The notes under the pieces are model-generated. The model did no database searches and had not been told where the DNA came from. It was given only the letters and a program-made list of their open reading frames with translations. The translations under genes were made by a program, and so were the position numbers. From the NCBI GenBank assembly GCA_964541085.1, contig CAZIPA010000030.1, positions 1-26,037 on the forward strand: a stretch of DNA of 26,037 nt. Direction: 5' to 3'. This document shows positions 6,609-13,662 of the stretch, one piece after another (within the stretch, counting starts at the first letter, position 1; each line of letters starts with the position of its first letter). The stretch is from UBA4644 sp964541085 (GTDB lineage: Bacteria > Bacillota > Clostridia > Oscillospirales > Butyricicoccaceae).

Positions 6609-6653
6609 GGCCTGCTGTCTGCAATGCACAGACGGCAGGCCGTTCCGTTTTCT
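6609..6653 (+). terminator. Terminator after LysR gene
   Basis: GGCCTGCTGTCTG, loop CAATGCA and CAGACGGCAGGCC form a 13-bp stem with one T:G pair, followed by GTTCCGTTTTCT. It separates the LysR gene from spoIVA. Confidence 0.75.
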
Positions 6654-6688
6654 CTGAAAATCCAGTTTCGAAAATGTTCCCCGGAACC

Positions 6689-6718
6689 GCATATTGCCGG
6701 GGCGGGTGCGCATAGATT
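6689..6718 (+). promoter_or_regulatory. Sigma-E-like sporulation promoter of spoIVA
   Basis: GCATATT (6689-6695) and CATAGATT (6711-6718), separated by 15 bases, match the mother-cell sigma-E pattern (KMATATT, then CATACA-type -10) better than sigma-A. It lies about 35 bases before the spoIVA start codon. In Bacillus subtilis spoIVA is transcribed by sigma-E, which supports the call; the promoter itself is inferred from the motif. Confidence 0.6.
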
Positions 6719-6753
6719 GCAGTAAACGATTCTGTGAAAAGAGGCTGGGATGC

Positions 6754-8232
6754 ATGACAAATACCGCGATCTATCAGGATATTGCCAGACGCACCGACGG
6801 AGATATCTACATCGGCGTGGTGGGGCCGGTGCGCACCGGAAAATCCACCTTTATCAAGAGCTTTATGGAGCAGCTGGTGCTGCCCAACATCGACAACATC
6901 TATCTGAAGGAGCGGGCCCGGGATGAGCTGCCCCAGAGCGGTTCCGGCCGGACCATTATGACTGCCGAGCCGAAATTCGTGCCGGAGGAGGCGGTTTCCA
7001 TCCGCACGGAAGAGGGCGGCCACTGCAATCTGCGGCTCATTGACTGTGTAGGCTTTATGGTGGAGGGGGCCATCGGACAGGCGGAGGGCGACCAGCCCCG
7101 CATGGTACACACGCCGTGGTTCGAGCAGGAGATCCCCCTGGCTCAGGCGGCGGAGATCGGTACCCGAAAGGTGATTACCGAGCACAGCACCATCGGCATT
7201 GTGGTGACGGCGGACGGCTCCTTCGGCGAGTTTCCCCGGGAGGAATATGTGTCCGCAGAGGAACGCATCGTGCAGGAATTGCAGGATATTCACAAGCCCT
7301 TCTGCCTGCTGCTGAACTCGGTCCGGCCGGAGAGTGCGGAGGCGCAGTCGCTGCGGCAGCAGCTGGAGGAAAAATACGGCGTGGCCTGTCTGGCGCTGAA
7401 TTGTCAGACCATGGAGCGGGCGCAGATTGAGGAGCTGCTTTCCGCCGTGCTTTCCGAGTTTCCGGCCCGGGAATATCGCTTTTCGCTGCCGCCCTGGGTG
7501 ACGCTTTTGCCCGCCGGTGATCCGCTGAAGGAAAGTCTGTATCAGGAGATCATGGAGGTATGCGGCAAAATCGGCAAAATGCGGGATGCCCGGAGCCAGA
7601 TTCAGGCCCTCACTGCCTGTGAAAATATCCAGCAGGCCAGCCTGACCTCTCTGGGTATGAGCGAGGGCGTGGTGTCCGTGGCCGTGACGGTGCCGCAGGC
7701 GCTGTATTATCAGATGCTGTCTCTGCAATGCGGGATGGAGATTCGTTCCGATGCCGATCTGGTTCCGCTGCTCTGTGACATGGCACGAATCAAAAAGGAA
7801 TATGACCACATTTCCGCTGCCCTGGAGCAGGTGCGCCGCACCGGCTATGGTATCGTCATGCCGGACAGCGGGGAAATGCAGCTGGAGCAGCCGGAGATCG
7901 TGAAGCAGGGCGGCAGGTTCGGTGTGCGGCTGCGGGCCAGCGCTCCCAGCATTCACATGATCCAGACGCAGGTGCAGACGGAAATCAGCCCCATTGTGGG
8001 CTCGGAAAAGCAGTCGGAGGATCTGGTGCAGCAGCTGGCGGAGCAGTATGCCCAATCGCCGGAGCAGCTCTGGGCCAGCAACATTTTCGGAAAATCCCTG
8101 AGTGATCTGGTCAATGAGGGCCTGAACAACAAGCTGCGCCATATGCCGGATGAGTCTCGGGCCAAGCTGCAAACCACGCTGGAGCGCATTATCAACGAGG
8201 GCAGCGGCGGCCTCATCTGCATCATTCTCTGA
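6754..8232 (+). CDS. spoIVA: Stage IV sporulation protein A, spore coat morphogenetic ATPase
   Basis: Started at the ATG at 6754 (MTNTAIYQDIARRTDGDIYI), the protein is 492 residues, the same length as the B. subtilis protein. The Walker A motif GPVRTGKST has its lysine at residue 30, and a Walker-B-like LRLIDCVGF puts Asp at residue 97, both at the positions known from B. subtilis. The C-terminus ends GGLICIIL, the family's characteristic hydrophobic tail. SpoIVA hydrolyses ATP to polymerise on the outer forespore membrane, where it anchors the coat and supports cortex formation. A longer in-frame start at 6694 is rejected because it would include the promoter region. Upstream is a sigma-E-like promoter; a small membrane-protein gene follows after a 1-base gap. 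Confidence 0.97.
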   Translation: MTNTAIYQDIARRTDGDIYIGVVGPVRTGKSTFIKSFMEQLVLPNIDNIYLKERARDELPQSGSGRTIMTAEPKFVPEEAVSIRTEEGGHCNLRLIDCVGFMVEGAIGQAEGDQPRMVHTPWFEQEIPLAQAAEIGTRKVITEHSTIGIVVTADGSFGEFPREEYVSAEERIVQELQDIHKPFCLLLNSVRPESAEAQSLRQQLEEKYGVACLALNCQTMERAQIEELLSAVLSEFPAREYRFSLPPWVTLLPAGDPLKESLYQEIMEVCGKIGKMRDARSQIQALTACENIQQASLTSLGMSEGVVSVAVTVPQALYYQMLSLQCGMEIRSDADLVPLLCDMARIKKEYDHISAALEQVRRTGYGIVMPDSGEMQLEQPEIVKQGGRFGVRLRASAPSIHMIQTQVQTEISPIVGSEKQSEDLVQQLAEQYAQSPEQLWASNIFGKSLSDLVNEGLNNKLRHMPDESRAKLQTTLERIINEGSGGLICIIL

Positions 8233-8233
8233 T

Positions 8234-8518
8234 ATGGACGACCGCCGAAGGGAGAATGCAGGCCGGGGTGGGGGAAAGCTGCTGCTGTTTCTGCTGGTGC
8301 TGGGCGGTACGCTGCTGCTGCGCTTTGGGCAGAGTCTGCCGCTGGCACAGGCCCGGGAAAGCATTGTCCAGCTGACACAGCAGCCCTGGGAATCTGACGA
8401 TTATGAGGCGGCGCTGGAAACGCTGGGCCGGGGCTTTGTCCGCATGACAGAGCCGGAGGGAGCGCTGGCACAGACGGGAAGACAGCTGCTGGGGCTGAAG
8501 TCGCGGGCAGCCCATTGA
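8234..8518 (+). CDS. Small single-pass membrane protein downstream of spoIVA, unrecognised
   Basis: This 94-residue frame starts one base after the spoIVA stop codon. It has a short charged N-terminus (MDDRRRENAGRGGGK), one hydrophobic helix at about residues 16-30 (LLLFLLVLGGTLLLR), and a soluble C-terminal part containing WESDDYEAALETLGRGF. The topology predicted by the positive-inside rule is N-in, C-out. No strong ribosome site is seen, so translation may be coupled to spoIVA. Position suggests co-expression in the mother cell at sporulation, but I do not recognise the family and assign no function. It ends just before a strong bidirectional terminator, which supports it as the last gene of the unit. 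Confidence 0.6.
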   Translation: MDDRRRENAGRGGGKLLLFLLVLGGTLLLRFGQSLPLAQARESIVQLTQQPWESDDYEAALETLGRGFVRMTEPEGALAQTGRQLLGLKSRAAH

Positions 8519-8521
8519 AAA

Positions 8522-8556
8522 AAGCATCCGTGAGGCAAGACTGCCTGCGGATGCTT
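8522..8556. terminator. Bidirectional terminator between spoIVA unit and MATE gene
   Basis: AAGCATCCG (8522-8530) pairs with CGGATGCTT (8548-8556), and an inner AGGCA/TGCCT stem extends the hairpin. On the plus strand it runs into CTTTGTTTG; on the minus strand it runs into TTTTTTC. It lies between convergent genes. Confidence 0.85.
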
Positions 8557-8578
8557 CTTTGTTTGAATCTGTGAAAAA

Positions 8579-9967
8579 TCAGAACTCCAGCCGGGCCTTC
8601 CACCTTCCGGAGCGATAGCGGAACAGCATACACAAAAACCGGGCGATATTGTCGGCGATCATGCAGAACCAGACGGCGTTCAGGCTCAGATGGAACACAT
8701 GGACGCAGAACCAGGTGGCCGTAATCCGGATGCCCCACATGGTACACAGGGCAAACAGGAAGGGGGCACGGGTGTCGCCTACACCGTTGAAAACGCCCTC
8801 GATGATGATGAGCACGGCAAAAAACGGCTCAGAAACCGCAACAATGCGCAGTGCGGCGGCTCCCTGAGCAATGACCTGCGCATCCCGGGTGAACAGTCCC
8901 ATCAGCGCCGCCGGGAACAAGAACAGCAGCAGACTGAGAGCGGTCATCAGACAGCAGGCAATGGCCATAATGGTGGAGGAATACTGCATCAGCTTTTTCT
9001 CATTTTTTTCTCCGGCAGAGAAACCGGCCAGCGTAGCCGCTGCCGCCTGCATACCGTAGCCGGGGATGTAAAAGGCCTGTTCGGCGGTGGTGGCAATGGA
9101 GTGCGCCGCCATGGAAACCGTGCCCAGCTGGGCCACCAGAGAGGTAAAGACCACATGACCAAAGCCGGTGGTCATCTGCTGGGCGCAGACGGGGATGCCC
9201 ACCCGGACACACTGGCGCATCACGGCGGGATACAGCCGGATCTTCTGCCCGCGCAGTCCCAGAGAGGGCTCATGCCATACGGCCACCGCCATCAGCGTAC
9301 CGCCCAGCACAAAGGAGATCGCCGTGGCGATTGCCGCGCCGGAAACGCCCAGACCTGCGCCGGGCATGGTAAAGTGCAGACTGCCCAGACCCATCTCCCG
9401 GGTGGGAGAGATCAGCAGGAAGTTCAGCAGAATGTTCACGGCGTTCATCAGCACATTTACCAGCATGGGCGTTTTGGTGTTGCCCGCCGCCCGCAGCACC
9501 GCGCCAAAGATCGTCGTGGCCGCCCGGAACAGCATGGGTGCGCAGACAATGGCAAAATAGCGGGAGGCATCCTGCAAAATCTCCGGGTCGCCGCCCAGCC
9601 AGCGGGGAAGAAAGGGACTGATGGCCAGCGTAATCACCGTCAGGCTCAATCCCACGATCAGCGTCAGCAGCACCGACTGCATGGCGGCTTTTCTGGCACG
9701 CTCCTCATCCTTCGCACCCAGCGAAATGGAGATACAGGAAAGCACACCCATTCCGGCAGCGGACATGGGTGCGTGGGTCAGCCACATGGTGGTGGCTGTC
9801 AGACCGATAGCGGCAGAGGCCTGAGCGCCGATGGCGCCCACCTGTGCCGTGTCGGCATACTGCACGGCGGTATAAAGAAATTCTTCAATGATGGTGGGCC
9901 AGGCAAGGCGAAAAATGCGGCTCATCATATCACGGTCGTGCAGCGTTGCACGGACACGCTCCAGCAT
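8579..9967 (-). CDS. MATE family multidrug/cation antiporter
   Basis: The protein has 462 residues and about twelve hydrophobic segments arranged as two similar halves, the standard MATE size. Family-like blocks include LAWPTIIEEFLYTAVQYADT near the N-terminus, FGAVLRAAGNTKTPMLVNVL at the end of the first half, and FNGVGDTRAPFLFALCTMW in the second half. MATE proteins export organic cations, drugs or metabolites across the cytoplasmic membrane in exchange for Na+ or H+. The substrate cannot be predicted here. The gene stands alone on the minus strand between sporulation genes, with its own promoter containing a perfect dyad and a shared terminator. Confidence 0.92.
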   Translation of the reverse strand: MLERVRATLHDRDMMSRIFRLAWPTIIEEFLYTAVQYADTAQVGAIGAQASAAIGLTATTMWLTHAPMSAAGMGVLSCISISLGAKDEERARKAAMQSVLLTLIVGLSLTVITLAISPFLPRWLGGDPEILQDASRYFAIVCAPMLFRAATTIFGAVLRAAGNTKTPMLVNVLMNAVNILLNFLLISPTREMGLGSLHFTMPGAGLGVSGAAIATAISFVLGGTLMAVAVWHEPSLGLRGQKIRLYPAVMRQCVRVGIPVCAQQMTTGFGHVVFTSLVAQLGTVSMAAHSIATTAEQAFYIPGYGMQAAAATLAGFSAGEKNEKKLMQYSSTIMAIACCLMTALSLLLFLFPAALMGLFTRDAQVIAQGAAALRIVAVSEPFFAVLIIIEGVFNGVGDTRAPFLFALCTMWGIRITATWFCVHVFHLSLNAVWFCMIADNIARFLCMLFRYRSGRWKARLEF

Positions 9968-10000
9968 AAAGATTCTCCGTTCTGTTGAAATCTGTTACTA

Positions 10001-10035
10001 CCGTTATCCTAACGGATGATCCACCGCTTTGTCAA
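10001..10035 (-). promoter_or_regulatory. MATE gene promoter with perfect dyad over the -10
   Basis: On the minus strand, TTGACA (10035-10030), an 18-base spacer and TAGGAT (10011-10006) form a good sigma-A promoter. CCGTTA-TCC-TAACGG (10001-10015) is a perfect 6-bp dyad across the -10. It is well placed for a repressor that would be released by a drug or metabolite. Confidence 0.6.
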
Positions 10036-10048
10036 GGGAGGACGAAGG

Positions 10049-10657
10049 ATGAAATTTTCATGCAGCATCCCATTCCTGCTGACGCTGGCGCTGTCCGCAG
10101 CCTTTTGCAGTGTACGCTGGATGGCCCTGCTGTGGACGGCGGCGGCAGTCCATGAGGGCGGACATCTGCTGGCCCTGCGCTGTATGGGCGTCCGATTGCA
10201 TCGAATGTGCTTTCGTCTGTCCGGGCCGGTGCTGGAATATGCGGAAAGACTTTCCTACGGGCAGGAGGCGCTGCTGGCGCTGGCGGGGCCGGGAGCCAAC
10301 GGTGTGCTGTGTCTGGCCTGTGCGGCGGCAAACCGGATGGTGCCGTCCCTGTACTGGCCGCTGCTCTGCGGATGCAGTCTGGTGCTGGGACTGTTCAATC
10401 TGCTGCCGGCTCTGCCGCTGGACGGAGGAAGAGCCTTGCAGGCCCTGCTGCTGTATGCGCTGCCGGACAGGGGAGAGCAGGTGCTGCGGAGAATCGGTCT
10501 GTTTTCCGGTGCGCTGCTGGTGCTTTCCGGCATATTTGTGCCCGGGCTGCGGGGGAACTGGACCCTTCCGGCAGCCGGCTGCGTAATTTTTTTCGCGCTT
10601 CCGGGAAAAGGCCTTTACACCTTCCGAAAAAAACGGTACAATAATGGTTCAAGCTGA
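10049..10657 (+). CDS. M50 (site-2) intramembrane metalloprotease, SpoIVFB-like
   Basis: The protein has 202 residues from the ATG at 10049, which follows GGGAGGACGAAGG; an upstream ATG at 10016 is less well placed. The zinc motif HEGGH lies at residues 35-39 inside a hydrophobic segment, and the third ligand is probably Asp125 in LLPALPLDGGRAL. Both match the spacing in SpoIVFB, which cleaves pro-sigma-K in the outer forespore membrane. The protein is shorter than B. subtilis SpoIVFB (288 residues) and ends soon after the last membrane segment, so no CBS domain is present. No spoIVFA gene is nearby. The location near spoIVA supports a sporulation role; this is inferred. Confidence 0.78.
   Translation: MKFSCSIPFLLTLALSAAFCSVRWMALLWTAAAVHEGGHLLALRCMGVRLHRMCFRLSGPVLEYAERLSYGQEALLALAGPGANGVLCLACAAANRMVPSLYWPLLCGCSLVLGLFNLLPALPLDGGRALQALLLYALPDRGEQVLRRIGLFSGALLVLSGIFVPGLRGNWTLPAAGCVIFFALPGKGLYTFRKKRYNNGSS
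10614..10642 (+). promoter_or_regulatory. Sigma-A promoter for the radical-SAM gene pair
   Basis: TTTACA (10614-10619), a 17-base spacer and TACAAT (10637-10642) are each one base from consensus. The promoter lies inside the 3' end of the M50 protease gene, about 35 bases before the start of the radical-SAM gene. It would uncouple that gene from sporulation control. Confidence 0.65.
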
Positions 10658-10676
10658 AGATTTGTGGGAGGATGCT

Positions 10677-12509
10677 ATGAACGATACGATCCGCGCCTGT
10701 CTGGAGCATGTGCGCAAGCCCGCACGCTACACCGGCGGCGAATATAACGCAGTTTATAAAGACAAATCCAAAGTGGATGTGCGCTTTGCCTTCTGCTTTC
10801 CGGATATTTATGAAATCGGTATGTCCCATCTGGGCTCCAAGATCCTGTACGGACTGATGAACAATATGGAGGGCGTCTGGTGCGAACGGGCCTATGCCCC
10901 CTATGTGGACATGGAAGCGGAGATGCGCCGGAGAGGTCAGCCGCTGTATGCGCTGGAAAGCGGCGATCCGGTGTCGGAGTTTGACATTCTGGGCTTTACG
11001 CTGCAATATGAGATGAACTATACCGGCGTGCTGAATATGCTGGATCTGGCGGGCATTCCCAAGCGTGCAGCAGACCGGCCTTCTCTGAAGCCGCTGGTGA
11101 TGGCGGGCGGCCCCTGTGTTTACAATGTGGAGCCCATGGCGGATTTCTTTGATCTGATCGTGATCGGCGAGGGAGAAGAGGTCATGCCGGAGCTGCTGCT
11201 GCTCTATCGCCGGGCCACGCAGGAGGGCATGGACAAGCCCGCCTTTCTGCGGGAGGCTGCCCGGATCGAGGGCGTGTATGTACCCTCCCTGTATGATGTG
11301 ACCTATCAGGAAAACGGCTCCATTGCCGCCATCCGTCCGCTGGAGGGTGCGCCGGAGGTGGTGCGCAAGCGGGTGGTAAAGGACTTTGACAAAGCCTATT
11401 TCCCGGATTATTTTCTGGTGCCCAATACGGAGATCGTATTTGACCGGGCCATGGTGGAGCTGTTTCGGGGCTGCCGCAGAGGCTGCCGCTTCTGTCAGGC
11501 AGGCTACACCTATCGTCCCATCCGTGCCAAGCAGCCGGAGACGCTGGAAAAGCAGGCCAAGGCGCTGATTGCCTCTACCGGCTGGGACGAGGTCTCCCTG
11601 ACCAGTCTTTCCTCCAGCGATTATCCCCATCTGGAAACCCTGTGTGATAGCCTTGTGGACTATTTTGAGCCCATGCATGTATCGCTGGCGCTGCCGTCCC
11701 TGCGGGCGGATTCCTTCAATCTGGATCTGGTGCAGAACATTCAGAAGGTGCGCAAAAGCGGCCTGACCTTTGCGCCGGAGGCGGGAACCCAGCGGCTGCG
11801 GGATGTTATCAACAAGAATCTCCGGGAGGAGGATCTGCTGGAGGCCTGCAAGGTGGCCTTTCAGGCGGGCTACAACGGGGTCAAGCTCTACTTCATGATG
11901 GGTCTGCCTACGGAGACGGATGAGGATCTGCTGGGCATTTCCCAGATCGTCCGCCATGTGATCGGCGTGTTCCGGGAGCACGGCAAGAACAAGAGCCGGG
12001 GCGTGCGCATCAATGTGGGCATTTCCATCTTTGTGCCCAAGGCCCAGACTCCCTTCCAGTGGCTGGGACAGATTACGGCAGAGGAAGCCAGACGCCGCAA
12101 GCAGCTGCTGATGGACAGCCTGAAAATCAAGAATGTCACTTATTCTATTCATGATTATCGCACCAGCTTTCTGGAGGCCGTGCTGGCCCGGGGCGACCGC
12201 CGTCTTTCCGCCGTGCTGGAGCGGGCGTGGGAGCTGGGTTCCCGGCTGGACGGCTGGGACGAGCTGTTCTCGCTGGATGCATGGATGCAGGCATTTTCCG
12301 ATTGCGGCATGGATCCGGCCTTTTACGCCAACCGTCAGCTGGAGAAGGACGAGCTCCTGCCCTGGGAGCATATTTCCTCCGGTGTACGGAAGGATTATCT
12401 TTACAGTGAGCTGGAGCAGGCCCGGCAGGGAATTGCCACGCCGGACTGCAAGGCGGGCTGCCGCAACTGCGGTGCACTGTGCCTGACAGGAGGAAAATGC
12501 GATGTTTAA
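10677..12509 (+). CDS. B12-binding-domain-type radical SAM protein, TIGR03960 family
   Basis: The protein has 610 residues from the ATG at 10677, preceded by GTGGGAGG. The N-terminal part, about residues 30-190, resembles a cobalamin-binding-type Rossmann region with blocks such as FPDIYEIGMSHLGSKILYGL and the GEGEEV element. The radical-SAM cysteines are C266, C270 and C273 (FRGCRRGCRFCQAG), and LTFAPEAGTQRLRDVINK and KLYFMMGLPTE follow. The C-terminus is cysteine-rich (CKAGCRNCGALC), possibly a second iron-sulphur site. The family is widespread in Clostridia but its substrate is, to my knowledge, unassigned. It overlaps the next gene by 8 bases, the usual TIGR03960-DUF2344 pairing. Confidence 0.9.
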   Translation: MNDTIRACLEHVRKPARYTGGEYNAVYKDKSKVDVRFAFCFPDIYEIGMSHLGSKILYGLMNNMEGVWCERAYAPYVDMEAEMRRRGQPLYALESGDPVSEFDILGFTLQYEMNYTGVLNMLDLAGIPKRAADRPSLKPLVMAGGPCVYNVEPMADFFDLIVIGEGEEVMPELLLLYRRATQEGMDKPAFLREAARIEGVYVPSLYDVTYQENGSIAAIRPLEGAPEVVRKRVVKDFDKAYFPDYFLVPNTEIVFDRAMVELFRGCRRGCRFCQAGYTYRPIRAKQPETLEKQAKALIASTGWDEVSLTSLSSSDYPHLETLCDSLVDYFEPMHVSLALPSLRADSFNLDLVQNIQKVRKSGLTFAPEAGTQRLRDVINKNLREEDLLEACKVAFQAGYNGVKLYFMMGLPTETDEDLLGISQIVRHVIGVFREHGKNKSRGVRINVGISIFVPKAQTPFQWLGQITAEEARRRKQLLMDSLKIKNVTYSIHDYRTSFLEAVLARGDRRLSAVLERAWELGSRLDGWDELFSLDAWMQAFSDCGMDPAFYANRQLEKDELLPWEHISSGVRKDYLYSELEQARQGIATPDCKAGCRNCGALCLTGGKCDV

Positions 12510-13143
12510 GGTTCGCTTCTGCTACGAAAAAAAGGATACGGCTGCCTATATCTCTCACCTGGACCTGATCCGCACATTTCAGCGGAGCTTTCTCCGGGCG
12601 GGTCTGCCGGTGAAATATTCTCAGGGCTTCAATCCGCACATTGAAATGTCCATTGTGGTGCCGCTGTCCACCGGCTACGATTCCGTCTGTGAGCTGTGTG
12701 ATCTGGAGCTGACGGAGGACAGTCTGCCGGAGGATTTTGCGCTGCGGCTGAATGCCCAGCTTCCGGCGGGAATGCGGGTGCTTTCCGTGCGGCAGGCACA
12801 GCGGCCGGTGGGGGAAATAGCCTATTGCGCCTATGAGATCACCCTGCCGGAGGGGGACTGTGCCAAAATGACGGCGCTGTTTCAGCAGCCGGTGCTGCTG
12901 GAAAAACGCTCCAAGCGCGGTTCCCGTCAGGTGAATCTTACGGACTATATCCGGCAGCTTTTCTTTGCTCCGGAAAACGGCCGCACCCTTTGCCGCTGCG
13001 TGCTGTCGGCGGGCAATGATCCGCTGAATCCCCTGTACATCACGGCGGCGCTGAAGCAGGCGGGTCTGATCCCGGAGGACGGGGAAGCACACTATCTCCG
13101 CACCGGAATTCTGGATAAAAATTGCTGCATTTTTCAACAATAA
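12502..13143 (+). CDS. TIGR03936 / DUF2344 family radical SAM-associated protein
   Basis: The protein has 213 residues. Its N-terminus (FKVRFCYEKKDTAAYISHLD, LIRTFQRSFLRAGLPV, YSQGFNPHIEMSIVVPLSTG) is typical of the DUF2344 partner of TIGR03960 radical-SAM proteins. In some bacteria the two are fused into one protein; here they are separate genes overlapping by 8 bases (ribosome site AGGAGG at 12489-12494). A likely role is helping its partner to bind substrate, possibly RNA or a ribosomal component, since the pair is often near ribosome genes. That role is inference. It is followed by the rplS promoter region. Confidence 0.88.
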   Translation: MFKVRFCYEKKDTAAYISHLDLIRTFQRSFLRAGLPVKYSQGFNPHIEMSIVVPLSTGYDSVCELCDLELTEDSLPEDFALRLNAQLPAGMRVLSVRQAQRPVGEIAYCAYEITLPEGDCAKMTALFQQPVLLEKRSKRGSRQVNLTDYIRQLFFAPENGRTLCRCVLSAGNDPLNPLYITAALKQAGLIPEDGEAHYLRTGILDKNCCIFQQ

Positions 13144-13172
13144 CCCTTGCTTTTCCGCTTGACCTGTGGTAT

Positions 13173-13178
13173 TATAAT
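13173..13178 (+). promoter_or_regulatory. rplS: -10 element of probable rplS promoter
   Basis: A consensus TATAAT lies 30 bases after the DUF2344 stop codon. The -35 is unclear: TTTTCC at 13151-13156 has 16-base spacing but a weak match, and the TTGACC at 13159-13164 is too close at 8 bases. Transcription would start just before the candidate leader structure. Confidence 0.5.
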
Positions 13179-13193
13179 CCTGCATGCATTACG

Positions 13194-13227
13194 GGCGGTC
13201 CTCTGTCGTTGTCAGGACAAGAACGCC
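13194..13227 (+). promoter_or_regulatory. Candidate L19 mRNA leader structure
   Basis: In the 5' leader of rplS, GGCG (13194-13197) pairs with CGCC (13224-13227), and GTCCT (13198-13202) pairs with AGGAC (13214-13218) immediately inside it, leaving an 11-base loop and a small bulge. It lies 25 bases before the rplS start. Ribosomal-protein L19 leaders that mediate autoregulation are known in Firmicutes. I infer membership from position and folding only. Confidence 0.5.
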
Positions 13228-13252
13228 TATGACTGAAAGGAACGATATCATT

Positions 13253-13594
13253 ATGGATCTGATCAAGCATCTGACAGACGCTCAGCTGAAGGAAAACCCC
13301 GCCAATTTTGGCATTGGTGACACCGTGAAGGTGTATGCCAAGATTAAGGAAGGTTCCCGCGAAAGAATCCAGGTCTTTGAGGGCACCGTCATTGCGAGAA
13401 AGCATGGCGGCATCCAGGAGACCGTTACCGTTCGCCGCGTGTCCTACGGCGTTGGCGTGGAAAAGACTTTCCCCATCCATTCTCCCAATGTCGAAAAGTT
13501 CGAGGTTGTCAGAAAGGGTAAAGTCCGCCGTGCAAAGCTCTATTATCTGCGGAATAGAGTGGGTAAGGCCGCCAAGGTGAAAGAGGACATCTGA
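13253..13594 (+). CDS. rplS: 50S ribosomal protein L19
   Basis: The protein has 113 residues, the normal L19 length. The start is the ATG at 13253 (MDLIKHLTDAQLKENPANFG) after GAAAGGA; a longer frame back to 13184 would consume the leader hairpin and gives non-homologous sequence. Family blocks are unmistakable: VKVYAKIKEGSRERIQVFEG, ARKHGGIQETVTVRRVSYGV, VEKTFPIHSP, and KLYYLRNRVGKAA. L19 sits at the interface of the 50S and 30S subunits. It has its own -10 element, a structured leader and a strong terminator, so it is probably a monocistronic, highly expressed unit. Confidence 0.98.
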   Translation: MDLIKHLTDAQLKENPANFGIGDTVKVYAKIKEGSRERIQVFEGTVIARKHGGIQETVTVRRVSYGVGVEKTFPIHSPNVEKFEVVRKGKVRRAKLYYLRNRVGKAAKVKEDI

Positions 13595-13608
13595 GCCTGA
13601 CAAAAGCA

Positions 13609-13641
13609 GAGGGACGGACTTTCCCGTCCCTCTTATTTTTT
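13609..13641 (+). terminator. Terminator after rplS
   Basis: GAGGGACGG, loop ACTTTC and CCGTCCCTC form a perfect 9-bp stem followed by TTATTTTTTC. It lies 15 bases after the rplS stop codon and before the lepB ribosome site, so lepB may depend on readthrough or on a separate promoter that I did not see. Confidence 0.9.
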
Positions 13642-13662
13642 CAATCAGGGGGAGGAGACCGC

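Noticed and set aside
6550..8364. A 604-codon minus-strand open frame across spoIVA
   Set aside because: It is antisense to an unmistakable spoIVA and its translation is rich in His, Arg, Leu and Gln, as expected for the complement of a GC-biased gene; no ribosome site or family motif.
10395..12371. A 658-codon minus-strand open frame
   Set aside because: It lies opposite the radical-SAM gene, whose cysteine motif and family blocks are clear; the composition is that of an antisense shadow.
13159..13178. TTGACC and TATAAT as one rplS promoter
   Set aside because: The spacing is only 8 bases, too short for sigma-A; only the -10 was kept.
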